From positions 24,573,448-24,637,447 of the forward strand of contig CAXIPT010000001.1 of NCBI GenBank assembly GCA_964030475.1: a stretch of DNA of 64,000 nucleotides. Reading direction: 5' to 3'. Position numbers and translations under genes: made by a program. Shown here one piece after another: positions 27,816 through 42,000 of this stretch. Origin of the DNA: Tethya wilhelma. Its lineage: Eukaryota > Porifera > Demospongiae > Tethyida > Tethyidae. The notes beneath the pieces are model-generated. The model was not told the origin of the DNA, made no database searches, and was given only the letters and a program-made list of their open reading frames with translations. Positions within the stretch are counted from its first letter, which is position 1; the number at the start of each line of letters is the position of its first letter.

Positions 27816-30800
27816 TTTTCTGTCCCAATGCACACTAAACCGGTTGTCAAAATATAAGATTCTTTATTTGTATTTTGCTCTCAAGCTCTTGCATGAGGCA
27901 CCCTCTCTCTGTACACTTCCAATTCTTTAAAGTAACAGAATCATTCTTGTAGCGCCTTCGGTCTTCAATATGAAACTTGAAATAGGTCACCAAGAGAAAT
28001 TCCAAGTCTGCTCGAGACATAGAATCAATCGACTTCTTAACAACAAGATTTCTCACATGTTCGTCAAGTTCGGCATGAGTTTTGAATGGAAAGTTGAAAT
28101 TGACTAAGTTTGACTGTAACTCTGAATGGGTGGAAGACGTTAGAGCTTTGTAGTACTCTCCAAGACTGCCTGTAAATTGGATTGGCAATTTTACATCTAG
28201 TGCTTTGAGAGCATCAAAAATAAAGGAATTTTTTTTGGATAGACTAAAGTAGCAATTGCGATTGTACTCCACAATTACTTCAACGAGAATATCAATTAGA
28301 CGAGACTTCTCCACTGTTGCTTGAATAGTAAGATCAACCTGAGCAAGATGGTCCATATTCTCAGCAGCTTCCTTCAATTTTGGGATAAGATTGTGTGTGA
28401 ACCCAACCCAACTAGAAAGATGTTGAATATCTGCCTTGAATAATGGATTATTGATATCACACTCACTAAAATTGGGAATGACCAGACTTGAATCATTCCA
28501 TTCTAAAATAACATCACCAACTTGAAGAGCAGCATTCATGTAGCCAAACTCGTTCATTTTCTCAAAAACCACCAGCCACATACTCTTATGCTTAAAATTA
28601 AGGATTAGACGAAGAGGAAAGTTAATCACTTCTGAAAATCGGCATTTCCCTCTGTATTGAGCCTTAGAAATCTCCTCAGGGGTTGCTGGCACAGTTTCAG
28701 ATTCTATAATGTCCTCACTCACAGCAGAAGCAGCTAGGCGCTCAACAATATCACAAAAATAATTCCGTATGAAGTCAGGATCACATATATTCTTGGCAAC
28801 TTTATCTGCTGAAACTACAGATTCTCCAAACCTAAATTTCTTGTAATTGCAGGCCTCCAACTTTTTAACTACCTTGGGAATATACGAGTGTGAAGGTGTG
28901 GGGCTGCCCCCAGATATAACCACAATGAAAGATCCTGAAGGAAGAGGGGTGCCGTTCACTGTCACCTGGATCTCACAATCACCAGCTCTCGTGGGAGTGA
29001 AACTCACTACATATTCTCCAGGGTTATCTTTCACTGGTTTAAAGAATATACCTGCAACAATTGAGTCATTAGCTAGTAGAGTCAGTTTGGTGTCAATATG
29101 GTGGCTGCCACTACATGGGTCACCGTCTTCATCAAAGAGACAGACTTGGAGGTGAGATGGGGTGTGCTTCTCCAACTTTTCCTGAGGTAGACTCACTGTA
29201 CACTTGGAGATATCAGGCTGGAAAATTGAGCAGTAATAAGGTTGATTAAATCTGTCTATCATTAAGTTACATTTTGACATATACCTGTAAATAACTATAG
29301 ACCACAACAAGGAGAGCTTTTGAAGGAAGAGACATGCCATTCACTGTCACTTGGATCTCACAATTACCAGCTCTTGTGGGAGTAAAACTCACCACATACT
29401 CTAAAGGGTTATCCTTCACTGGTTTGGAGAATGTGCCAGCAATAATTGAGTCATCAGCTAGTAGAGTCAGTTTGGTGTCAATATGGTGGCTGCCACTACA
29501 TGGGTCACCATCTTCATCAAAGAGACAGACTCGGAGGTGGGATGGGGTGTGTTTCACCAAGTTCTCATGAGGTAGACTCACTGTGCACTTGGAGATATCA
29601 GGCTGGAAAATTGAGCATTAATAAGTTTAACTTACAGATTATTAAATCTGTATGTGTTACATGCACCCTCAGGAATTATGAGTATAAACGTGTGGTGTAC
29701 CTGCAAATAACTATAAATAGTAACATGGAGAGCTCCTGAAGGAAGAGGGGTCCCATTCACTGTCACCATGATCTTACAATCGCCAGCTCTTGTGGGAGTG
29801 AAACTCACTACATACTCTCCAGGGTTATCCTTCACTGGTTTGGAGAATATGCCAGCAACAATTGAGTCATCAGCTAGTAGAGTCAGTTTGGTGTCAATAT
29901 GGTGGCTGCCACTACATGGGTCACCGTCTTCATCAAAGAGACAGACTCGGAGGTGGGATAGGGTGTGCTTCTCTAACTTCTCCTGAGGAAGACTCACAGT
30001 ACACTTGGAGATATCAGGCTAGAATGAAGGAAAGAATGCAATTAACTCAAGTGAGTCATTGAATAATTATGCATTGTTCTTACTATTGATGACTTGTAGA
30101 TTTGGAGACACTCTTGAGTTTTCTTGAGTTTGAATTGACTTAACCATTTTGCATCTCTAGCATCGCTGAGCTGCTGCTGAAGAAGAATCACATTCATGTA
30201 GAGTGACAACTTTAAAACCTTTTGATCATCCTCAGATATTCCCTCCTGTTGAAGTTTGTCCATCTTGGTCTCATTTTCTTTAATGGCTTGTGAGAGTTGA
30301 CGTATTTGCTTATCTTTGATAGCTAGATCCTGAGTGTGTGTTTCAATCTCTTTTCTTTTGAGCTCTACTTCTTGTTTGCCTTGCTCTAACTGGAGCTGTG
30401 TAATTATGACATAAATCACATGTAAACATGCATCTTTCCATCAATGCATTATATCAATACCTTTACTTCTTCAAGGTGTTTTTCACCGGCTATAGAATAG
30501 GCAGTTGACTCAATCAGCCTCTGGTTTATCTTATGTTGCTGTTCACTAAAGGATCTCTTCAGTGTCTCCACTTCTTCTCGGAGTTGTTTCACTAAAGCTG
30601 ATTTCTCCTCAACTTCCGCCACCTTTTCTTCCAGTTCCCTTTCCTTATGTGCAAGTTGTTCTCGAATCATGGCCAGTTGGTTTTTCTTGACTGCCAGCTG
30701 TGTTTGAAGTTCTTGGATTTTATTGCGATGCTTACTCTTCATTCTTTCAAATGTTTCATGCCAAGTACTTTTCATTTTCTGCTGCGACTGTTTGAGGCAC

Positions 30801-33800
30801 TCACTTTCTTCACGTTCAAGTTGAAGTTCAGTTTCAAGCGATTCAATATCATCTTGGAGAATACTGTTTTGTACCTGCAATTCTAACAGTTTTGTATTCA
30901 GGTCTGTTTCAATGCTTTCGATCAGCTTATCTCGTGAGCGTAAGGCTACGTCCAGATCAAATTGCTTGCATGATAGTTGACGCTCAGTAGATTGACAAAG
31001 TGCATCTGCATCCTATGAATCAAATGTACTGCATATTATCACTCGTATCCACTCAGACTGTCACCATGCATGCAAAACGTGGTAGCACCACATTTGTAAG
31101 CTGTGGACACTTACATATCAAACCACACAATGTTGTGGTGGCTGTTACCAGATTCTGATATTGGAACATGAATTATAGTATGTAGCCTCGTTCCCAGGCT
31201 CCCTCTCCTTTTCTCTTGTGCCTAATTTCTGGTGGGTGTGGACTCATTGAGAGGGAGCCTGGGAACGAGGCTGTGTCCACCAGCTCTCTATGGTTAAACC
31301 TCTCAAGCCTGGTTCACAATATGATGCATTGATGCACTTATTAGTACTTTATATTGGTGATACAGCCGTGATGCAAAACATTGCCGCAGAATTAGAATAA
31401 GTTTCTAAGTACATGTTTGATACGTTGTGTTGCTATGTTTTAGCGAGCCAATTTTTTTAGTGACTTAATGCAACGCAACCAAAAATATTGTGAACCAGGT
31501 TTTATTCTTCTGTAAATGTACCTCACCCAAAGGAGAATAATTGACATAATTATAATGGGAAATTTTCAGTGGTCCAAATTTTTGAAGCATTGGTTGTTTC
31601 TGCAAGAATTTATTTTGTAGAACGTTGATTGTTACAAACCAAAAGCCTATAGTCACGAACACATATGTTTAAATTTTCATAGTTCTTTTTTTTTACGATT
31701 AGATACATCTTGACCATGAAAATCACAGAAACTTGAACCTGTGACAATTTCCTCCAATATGGTATGTGTTCTAGGTTCTATTTGATCAACATAATAAAAA
31801 GACTTACTGAGGAGGCTGCAACAGTAGGTAATTCAGAAAATGTGACACCTATAAGCAAAGAAACACAACATATTGCTCACTGTTTACAAATGTATCAATG
31901 TTCTGGACTTACCATACTTCTTTGCAATGTTTTCAGCAAGTACACATCTTCCAATATTCACAAGTGCTCTAACAACTTTTGTCCAAGTAGGCTTCTCTCG
32001 TATCAACACCTCCAAAAGACACTGCTCTACTCCTAACAGGATGTTGTCTCTCCGAATGACCCTCAACTCATCATCAGGAATGTCCAGCTCTAGACCAAAT
32101 TGAAACCAAGTGTCAACTCCTTTCAATTCTCTTTGGAGATCCTTCAATTTAGCTTCTTCAACTATAAAGTGCATATCGAGTTTAATGGATGGAAGCAAAA
32201 TCTTTTCAAGGAGCTTATATAGGTAACTGTAAGCTAGTTACTGTTGGTACTTCTTGTTTTATTACTGTAAAAATTGGGGATTATCATTTTTATAGAAATA
32301 CACCATCACCAAAATTCCCCAGTATGAAATGCCCCCAGTTTACCTTAGCGTACATGATAATCACACTTGTACTAAGCATACACAAGTATACCACATTGAT
32401 CCTATTACCTTTTTGAGATGAATGTTGATCCAAGTTCTTGTCACTGAACATACTCTTGTCAAAGTCAAACAGCTTACTCTTCTGCCACTTCTCTATATAG
32501 TGCCCAAAAGTAGCCAACGTTACTTTATGCATCACTGGCCATGATGGCTTTCCTTTTTGCTCAGTAGAATGTGTTGGGGATGCTAAAAACAGCTCAGCAT
32601 TGATACTAAATTGTAGTTGGGGTTCTTGTACAGACCGGTCTTGTCCAGATATTGATATGAGAGTACTTTGGTCAGCTTGTACTAGTGTTTGACGATTTAC
32701 TTCAGGTCTAGCCTTGAATTCAGTTGAAAGAACCTCAGCAAGGTCTAATTCTACTTTCTTCTTGTTTTCAAGAAATTTTCTCAGAGCTGACTGCGAAGGG
32801 AACACAACTGAGAAGAGTGGAGCTTCCTCGTGATAAAACGTGTCTATGTGATACACTCCATGTTTTTCACTGAGAGCTATAGCAACTCCTGGCACAAGAT
32901 TGGAGAGAGGATACTCTATACCAGTCTCAGAGTGATGGATGAGTGATGTTCCACTTTGGTTGATTTTGATCTCAGCAGGGGTGCCATTGATGGTGATGAG
33001 AGTTCTCAGGAGAAAGAAGTCGTTGTAGTAACATGAGTGGAGGCTGAATTGGATAGGGATGGCTTCAGAAGGCTCTTCATCCCTGCTCTCTAGATCTAGT
33101 CTAGCTGGAGGTACGTCAGACATGATCAGATATGATGCATACACTTTTCTATGCTTCTCAGTACGTAATTGGGTGCGGTGCCTATTTAACCACGTGGCCA
33201 CTTTGTGGATGGAATTTCCCTGGGAAAATCCCCACTTATGATACTAACCTACCATACAGTACTTTACAAACCACAATTTACACAACATTATCACTAATAG
33301 TGAATAGTTGAACTGTATAAACAGTATATATACTCAAATAGATTAAAGTACTATTTAGGAGATATACAATAACTCAAAATATTCAGTAAAATTCACAATA
33401 AGAGCACTAAGCGACTGGGAAGAGTAGTAAATGGGTGCACAGTTTTACTAGGAGTGGTCAACTTCATTGAATATAACTGTACTATGGGTCACTATAATAC
33501 ATTCATACGTGGGACACGCCTCATCCTCTACTTATGATCAGGAGCTCATAACCACAATTCACACGACAGCTATAGGTAATACACAGCTACAAAGAGTATA
33601 AGGGCTCTGAACCTTTTGTATTTGTTAAACGTCCTATAAATTAGAGTCATCATATCACAACTTGACACAATGATACTGAGTTATTTTTTGGGGGGGGGAG
33701 GGGGAAATATTTGACCAAGACATTATGCTAGCCACTTAGATAAATATATAGATATGGTGTGGTTTAAGTGTTGGTTCTCCAAACAAATTCCACTGAGCAG

Positions 33801-34376
33801 TTCCATCGTACCCATTGTCTGTGTGCACATCCCATATTATACAGCTATACACACTTTTGGCCAAACAAACATGAGTACACTCATTGTTGTATCCACCAGC
33901 ATTACTGTATGGTGTACAGAGTCCTACTGACACATGTATGCATGCAGTCATTGGTAAAATTTTAAGAGTGGAATTGAACGTGCTAAAAGAGTGCACACTC
34001 TTAAACCTGATTCACTTCATGTTTCTGTAATACACCATGAAGTTGTGTGACAATTGAAAAGGCTACAGTTCATGATGCATTATGGTCAATATCTATCCAC
34101 TGAGGATCATCAACTGACCATGAGTCAAATGATGAACCAAAAATCCCAAATTTAAAGCCCATGCGCTTCTGAACTTTTAAATGTCAATATATAGCTCTCC
34201 AAATTGCTACCTAATTTCATTAAAGCTTTTGTCAAAGCAAATGATTTTAGAAGTATATATACTCCTATGTATAAAAGGTCACTAATGTTATTCGAATTCA
34301 ATTTAATAGTTTTGAAACAGTGAGTGATTTGACGTAAGACGGAACTACAGTACATTGCATTGAGTCACAAAAAACA

Positions 34377-34428
<52 letters not shown>

Positions 34429-36046
34429 CNCTTTCCTTTTGAGCTCTGCTTCTTGTTTTGCCTGCTCTAACTGGAGCTGCATACATTAAAAAAATATCAT
34501 AGATAATGCATCACTCAACTCACCAAATCAAACTATGTAAGTATGTACTAATAATTATACTTCTGTGATGCAGCTTCTATACAGTCATAATATTAATGAG
34601 TAGCTCCACCTTTATTTCTTCAAGGTGTCTCTCATTTGTTATGGAATAGGCAGTTGATTCGAGCTGTCTTAGGTTCATCTTTTGTTGCTGTTCACTGAAG
34701 GATTGCTTCAGCATCTCCACTTCTTCTTGCAGTTGATTCACTAAGGCTGATTTCTCCTCTACTTCTTTTATCTTTTCCTCCAGTTCCTTTTCCTTTCTGT
34801 TTGAGTTGTTCCTTGATCTGTGCCAATTGGTTGCTCTTCATCGTTAATTGGTGTTGTAGTTCTTTGATCTGTTCCTTTAAACCATTCTTCATTCTCTCAA
34901 CAGTTTCTCTCCAACTGCTTTTCATTTTCTTTTGTGACTCCTCCAGGTATTCACTTTCTTGGCTCTTATTTTGCAATTTTAGTTTCAGGTATTCGATTTC
35001 ATCTGCTAATGAGCTATTTTGCCCTTGTAATTCTAGCAGTTCAGCACTGAGCTCTGTTTCTATATTCTCAATCAGCTTATCTCTTGATCTTACAGCAGTA
35101 TCCAGATCATGTTGTTTGCATGACAAGTCACGTTCCGTATAATCTTCTCTCAGTTCATCACATTCCTATATTAGAGTTGATTGCCATTTAATTATCATGT
35201 TAATCAATATACGCACAATCACATTAATTTTGCTGCACTCGTTTCCTAAAAAAAAAGAGGTAACCACCTATAGCAGCAATGGAGTGATTCCATGACGCCA
35301 AGAAAAAAAAAAACACAGGTGGTAGCTTGTGCTACTTAATTCATACTACTTGAAACATGGATACTGACGGAAATTTTCCACACCCATGCAGTGCTCAATT
35401 TTTCCTGATGGTGCTACTCCAACCATGCTCTCTACTTTCCAACCAAATAAAGGATGTTGTGGTCTATATAGTTGTGCTTAGCCTCGTTCCCAGGCTCCCT
35501 CTCCGGAAATGAAATGGAATAAAGTTGGTGGTTAATTTCGGTGGGTGTGGACTCACCGAGAGGGAGCCTAGGCTAAGGCTAAGTAGTGCTTACCAGTGGC
35601 GTAGCTAGACACTAACAGTTGGTAGGGCACTGAAGCAATCGAGCTACGCCCTTTTTTGCTAGACGACCTTTACCGTTTTATTTCACGGCAAAAATTTCGA
35701 GAATTTGGCATTGAAAATGTCATTTTAGAAGTTCTGAGCAGTCTGAACTTACTACATGAGTCATTATTAGTGTCAGTTATCCTTCCCAGCCATTAAAATT
35801 ACAGACTTGTTGCTCATGAGTTTGTGCTGAATGAACAGACTGCACCAGCTGATTTGTAATTTGGTAGGGCACGGTGAACTAATGGTAGGGCACAGGCCCT
35901 GGTAGGCCCTGGTTTGGCTACGCCACTGGTGCTTACTCACTACCTTTACCTTTGATGTCATAAGGCTTCAACTACAATAGGTAGATTTATAAATGTAATA
36001 ATTAACCCTTGGTGCGCATGCGCAGCAGGGGTTATGGTAGTCGTTT

Positions 36047-36092
<46 letters not shown>

Positions 36093-39000
36093 CCAACTAT
36101 ATCTCAAGAACGGCAGCTCCAGTCTTCAAAAGCAGCATACCAAGGTAAAATAATCGAGATTATCTAAAAAAATTACACAAAGAATTTAACAAAAGCGTGT
36201 AGTTCCTGAGATCTGAGGCTTTTCAGCCTCTTTGAGCGCTAAGCTTCGAGGCCACACCCATAATTTTGGGGGACGAGCCTGAGCGAGCTTCNAGCTCACG
36301 ACTTGGGAGAGCATCGAGAAAGGATTATCCATCAATTAGCTGAAGTGATTGCAGACTACAACAGTAACAAGAAATACAGCATATTTCACTGCAACTGCCA
36401 ACACTTTGTGGAAGATTGTCTTACAGCTCTTGAGATCAACGATCAACCAGAGTTTCCACACGAGATGCAAACTCAATTGAAGAGGCTCAAAAGAGGAGGA
36501 ATGGCGAGTCCGACGCTAGAAAGAAGACGCTTTGGCACACACACTGACCTCGATAAATACTACTTGAATGAAGATAAAATGTTTAAAAAAGAGGACTTGG
36601 AGTACATATCATTGCTCTATTACCATTTTCACCTGACAGCGTTAATACAAGCAGGCAAGCCTGAAGATTGGCATTGTCAAGAGGACGACTGCCAACTTGA
36701 TGCAGTGCAAGAAAAGCTCCAGCAACTATGTGAAGAAGCTAAAGAGCTAGAAATAACTGTATCTATTCGTAGCACAGCACTTTAATGAATTTCCAAAAAT
36801 CCCTGTATTTGCCACAGTTGCATAATGTAATTAAGAATGATAGTCCATATACATAATTTTTCTTGTAAAACTAAAATTGATATCAAGTGCTGATCATTTT
36901 TGGTAAAAATTAAATGTGTACATGATTAAAAATAATTTGTTGCGATAACAGTGCCATATAGCGGGGTTTAACTTTTGCGGTTTTCGCAGCTCACCATCCA
37001 CCCGAGGAATTAAGTTCATCCATGAAATTCTCTGTAACATACATACCGTGCTGTATGGGTGTGGCACAACTCCTCCACAAATTAGTTAAAATGCAAAAAT
37101 GCACCTATAGGCATGAATGTATATGGCCTGGTTCACAATAATAATTATGACGAATTGACGTATGTAATAGTACTTTATATTGGTGACGCAAAACGTTGAT
37201 GCAGAATTAGAAAAAAGCTTCTAAGTACACATTAAAATTTAATACATTGCACTGCTGCGATTTAGTGTGCAATTTTTTCTTTCATAATGCAGCATAACAT
37301 AACCCAAAATATTGCAAACCAGGCTTGTAGCTCTGGTTCAGCAATGATAGTATGTCTGAAGACAAAAATTCTATTACTACAAATTCTATTACTACACAAA
37401 AGTATAAAGGCCACAGATTTAACTAAATTCACACAATTAACAAGCAATGTAAACATTCCAATGATGTCCCAACATGTCAGCATTAACATTTAGAATAATA
37501 CTTTCAAGGTTCAAAGTTCAAGGACACACAATCATACATACATACATACACACACACACACATACATAATTATAGTTAAATAAACAGTTGCATAATGTTT
37601 CCCATTTACCTACTACAGGTTTAAATCAAGCTATAGTACAGACAAAAAGTATGTGAACTTTCATTATGTAATGATGATGTAATGGCTAGGTGCACTCACT
37701 ATCAGACAAGGTTGTGTGTGACTAAGAGAACAACAACATCTCTGTGGGCACAAACACCACTGTCACTTGAACTTCCCTGATTTTATATTGGTGACGCAGC
37801 TGTGATACAAAATGTTGATGCAAAATTAGAAAAAGTTTCTAAGTACATGGCGTTGTTGCATTTCAGTGGGCAAAAAAAATTTCATGATGCAACGTAACCC
37901 AGAATATTGAAAATCAGGCTTATAGCTCTGGTTCAGTAATAATAGTATGTCTGAAGTCTTACTACACAAAAGTACAAAGGTCACAGATTTAACTAAATTC
38001 ACAGACAGTATGTGATTAACATGCATTCCAATGATGTCATAACATGTCAGAATTAACAGTTAAAGTAATACTTTCAAGGTTCAAAGTTCAAGGACATACA
38101 CATACATACAGAACATGGTTAAGCAAACAGTTGCATAATGGTTCCCGCCAAGTTGTAGCACAGACAAAAAGTATGTAAACTTTTCATTATGTAATGATGA
38201 TGTAATGGCTGGGTGCACTCACAATCACAAAAGGTTGTGTGTGAACGAGAGAACAACATTTCTGTGAGCACAAACACCATTGTTATACATGTAACAAACG
38301 TCTTCTAATGTACTGTTTTGAATTGATGAAACGCAAGACTCTTTAGTTGTATTCGACTCTCAAGCTCTTGCATGAGGCACGCCCTCTCTGTACACCTCCA
38401 GTTCTCCAGAGCAACAGGATCATCCTTGTACTTTCTTCGTTCATCAAGATGAAACTTGAAGTACGTGGCCAAGAGAAACTCCAGATCTTCTTTAGGCATC
38501 GATTCAAGATCACCTTTAGACTGAAGGTTTTTGACATATTTGTCAAGTTCGGCATGGCATGAGAATTCAAACTTCATCGACTGTGAGCAACCTGACTTTA
38601 GAGCTTTGTAGTACTTTCCCAGACCACCTGTAAACTGAATGGGCTTCTCAACTCCAAGTGCTTTGAGAGCATCACACACAAAGTGTTGACAATTGCGATC
38701 GATCAAGTTGTAGTAGTGATAGCGATTGTAATCCACAATTACTTTGACAAGATTATCGATCAGACGAGATTTCTCAGCTGTTGCATGAAAGATGAGGTCA
38801 ATTTGACCAGGATAGTCCAAATTCTCGGCAGCTTTCTTCATTTTTGGAGTGTGCTGTTTTGTGAAGTCAACCCAACCAGCAAGATGTTGAATATCCGCCT
38901 TCAAAAGTGGATCATCATGCTCACTAAAGTTAGGAATAACCAGACTTGAATCATTCCATTCAAGAATAACGTCGCCAACTTGAAGAGCAGCGTGCAAAGG

Positions 39001-42000
39001 GCCAAATTCCATACCCAAAAGAGACGAAAAGGTTTTTGTTATGATTCCACCTTGACTAATGGGGGTAAGGATGAGACGAAGAGGAAAGCTGCACACTTGA
39101 GAAAAGCGATACTCGCCTCTGCTTTGAGCCTTGGAAATCTCCACGGGAGTAGATATGCTAGCATCACGTTCATCAATGTTCTCGTCCACAGCATCAGTGG
39201 CAGGATGCTCCACAACATTGCTAAAATAATCTCGGATGAAAATGGGATTACACATATCCTTTGCAAACTCCTCATTTTTGAATTTCTTTCGAGTGGCTCC
39301 AGTAGGATTGTCAGCATTTGGTGTCTGTTCTGCAGGGTGAGTTGCTGGAGGCTGACCTGCTGTTACATCTGGTCCTGCTTGGCTTTCTATGGTAGCATGT
39401 ACAGAGATAGATTTAGTCTGGATGTTTCCAGATTCAGCATGTTCTGACTCTTCGATGTTTAAAGCTTTCACTTTTTCAACCACCTGGGGTATATAAGAAG
39501 ATTGGGATCCGCGGCGACTGCCGGAAGGTTCTGGTTCTGTGGAGCCATATTTAACTTTAGCGTATGATCTTGCTAGACTTCTCCTGGTGCTCTCAGATCT
39601 AGATCTACTAGTTGACATGTTGACTTAGAGCTTAGAGTTTAGAGGAAACTCCCACAACTGTGAGAATGGCTTGGCAAAGTATGGCCGACGCGGCGCGGCG
39701 GCAAGCATTCACAATCACGTGCGAAGTAAAATGGGTGGGGCTAGAAGTTGGGAGGGGGGAGGGGCTGTACACTAATGTAAAACTCTGAATAAAGTTGAAC
39801 TGTTCTGATAGTGGACTTTCAGTTCAAATTTCGTGGGGATGGGGGAGGGGGAGGAAAGCATTAAACCTTTTAATTTTCAATAGTGAACAAAATGTGAATA
39901 CACTTGACTTCCTACTTGTAGATAACATCTTGTGTTCCCCTGGGGAAGTCCTTTACAACAGGCCAAGAGGAAATCCCACTTTTTTGTACTATAAAACAGC
40001 AGACATTATCTACCAATAAACAATTCACCAAAAGCAAGCAAGCAAGCAGAGTAAACATCCGAAAGAATATAAAGGACTCCGAGGAGAAAGATGATTCGCA
40101 GCAGGAGCAGAAGTAGGAGTAGACAACTACCAGTCCAAAACTACAAAGGACCTGCAGAGCTGGTCAAGGAGAAGCTGGAGAAATATTACGATACTTCAAG
40201 TACGGAGCAACAAAAGCTGGAGTTGCTATCAGAACAGCTAACAGATGTTGACCAAATTGAGGTAGGCTATTTGGGTTCCTTGCTCACAGCAAGTAAGAAG
40301 GCGACAAAAGATTGGGAGAGAGAACACAGCTTTGAGAAATCATTTGAAAACGTAAGAACCTACAGAACAGCAGCAAAAAAAGTGGGAAAACATTTTAAAG
40401 AAATCGCAAAGTTGGATGTGAAGCTGTACCTCACTGACATCAACCACAGCATGTCGATGAACATCTTTGGTCGAGCCATTGTTGGAACACTAGCTAAACT
40501 GATGAAAATATCATACGGTCCTCTTCACGCTGCTTTGAAAGTTGGCAATGTTTACCTCGAGTGGGGGGATAGCAGTTTAGTGATTCCAACAGAGATAGAT
40601 GACACCCAACAAATTCAATTGATCAGGTTTGCAGGCGAAGTACAACAACATGGAACATTTTACAAGCAAGCACAAGAGTTAAAGGAAACAGTGAAAGATA
40701 CCATCCCTCGTGATCGCAAGAAAATGAAGTTTACACGACAGAGAGAAATAGCTCACGACTTGGGAGAGCATCGAGAAAGGATTATCCATCAATTAGCTGA
40801 AGTGATTGCAGACTACAACAGTAACAAGAAATACAGCATATTTCACTGCAACTGCCAACACTTTGTGGAAGATTGTCTTACAGCTCTTGAGATCAACGAT
40901 CAACCAGAGTTTCCACACGAGATGCAAACTCAGTTGAAGAGGCTCAAAAGAGGAGGAATGGTGAGTCCGACGCTAGAAAGAAGACGCTTTGGCACACACA
41001 CTGACCTCGATAAATACTACTTGAATGAAGATAAAATATTCAAAAAAGAGGACTTGGAGTACATATTATTGCTCTATTACCATTTTCACCTGACAGCGTT
41101 AATACAAGCAGGCAAGCCTGAAGATTGGCATTGTCAAGAGGACAACTGCCAACTTGATGCAGTGCAAGAAAAGCTTCAGGAACTATGTGAAGAAGCTGAA
41201 GAGCTAGAAATAACTGTATCTATTCGTAGCACAGCACTTTAAGCATTCCTGTATTTGCCACAGTTGCGTAATGTAATTAAGAATGATAGTCCATATAATT
41301 TTTCTTGTAAAACTCAAATTGATATCAAGCATTGATCATTTTTGGTAAAAATTGAATGTGTACATGATTAAAAATAATTTATTCACCTTGTTGCGATAAC
41401 AGTGCCATATAGCGGGGTTTAACTTTTGCGATTTTCACAGCTCACCATCCACCCGAGGAATTAAGTTCATCCATGAAATTCTCTGTAACATACATACCAT
41501 GCTGTATGGCTGTGGCACAACTCATCCGCAAATTAGTTAAAATGCAAAAATGCACCTATATAGGCACGAATGTATATGGCCTGGTTCACAATATGACGAA
41601 TTGACGTACGTAATAGTACTTTATATTGGTGACGCAAAACGTTGATGCAGAATTAGAAAAAAGCTTCTAAGTACACATTAAAATTTGATACATTGCACTG
41701 CTGCGATTTAGTGTGCAATTTTTTCTTTCATAATGCAGCATAACATAACCCAAAATATTGCAAACCAGCGCTAGGCTTGTAGCTCTGGTTCAGCAATAAT
41801 AGTATGTCCGAAGACAAAAATTCTATTACTACAAATTCTATTACTACACCAAAGTATAAAGGCCACAGATTTAACTAAATTCACACAATTAACAAGCAAT
41901 GTAAACATTCCAATGATGTCCCAACACGTCAGCATTAACATTTTAGAATAATACTTTCAAGGTTCAAAGTTCAAGGACACACATACATACAATCATACAT

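Larger units (their letters stand above)
33124..34429. other. Intergenic stretch with right arm of the inverted duplication and CA microsatellite
   Basis: No gene supported. Segment 33755-34375 is the inverted copy of 8341-8875, and a CA run at about 34378-34426 ends at an 'n' (34430). A G-rich run lies near 33690. Confidence 0.6.

Noticed and set aside
27551..27850. Cys-Val and His-Thr repeat ORFs around the CA microsatellite (also near 34298, 48687, 51085, 60389, 63567)
   Set aside because: They are translations of dinucleotide repeats with no conserved flanks.
33124..33201. Upstream ATG ([11 protein letters not shown]) for the Death-domain fusion gene
   Set aside because: It overlaps the TATA-like TTAAATA and sits next to the kappa-B-like sites, so it is probably promoter.
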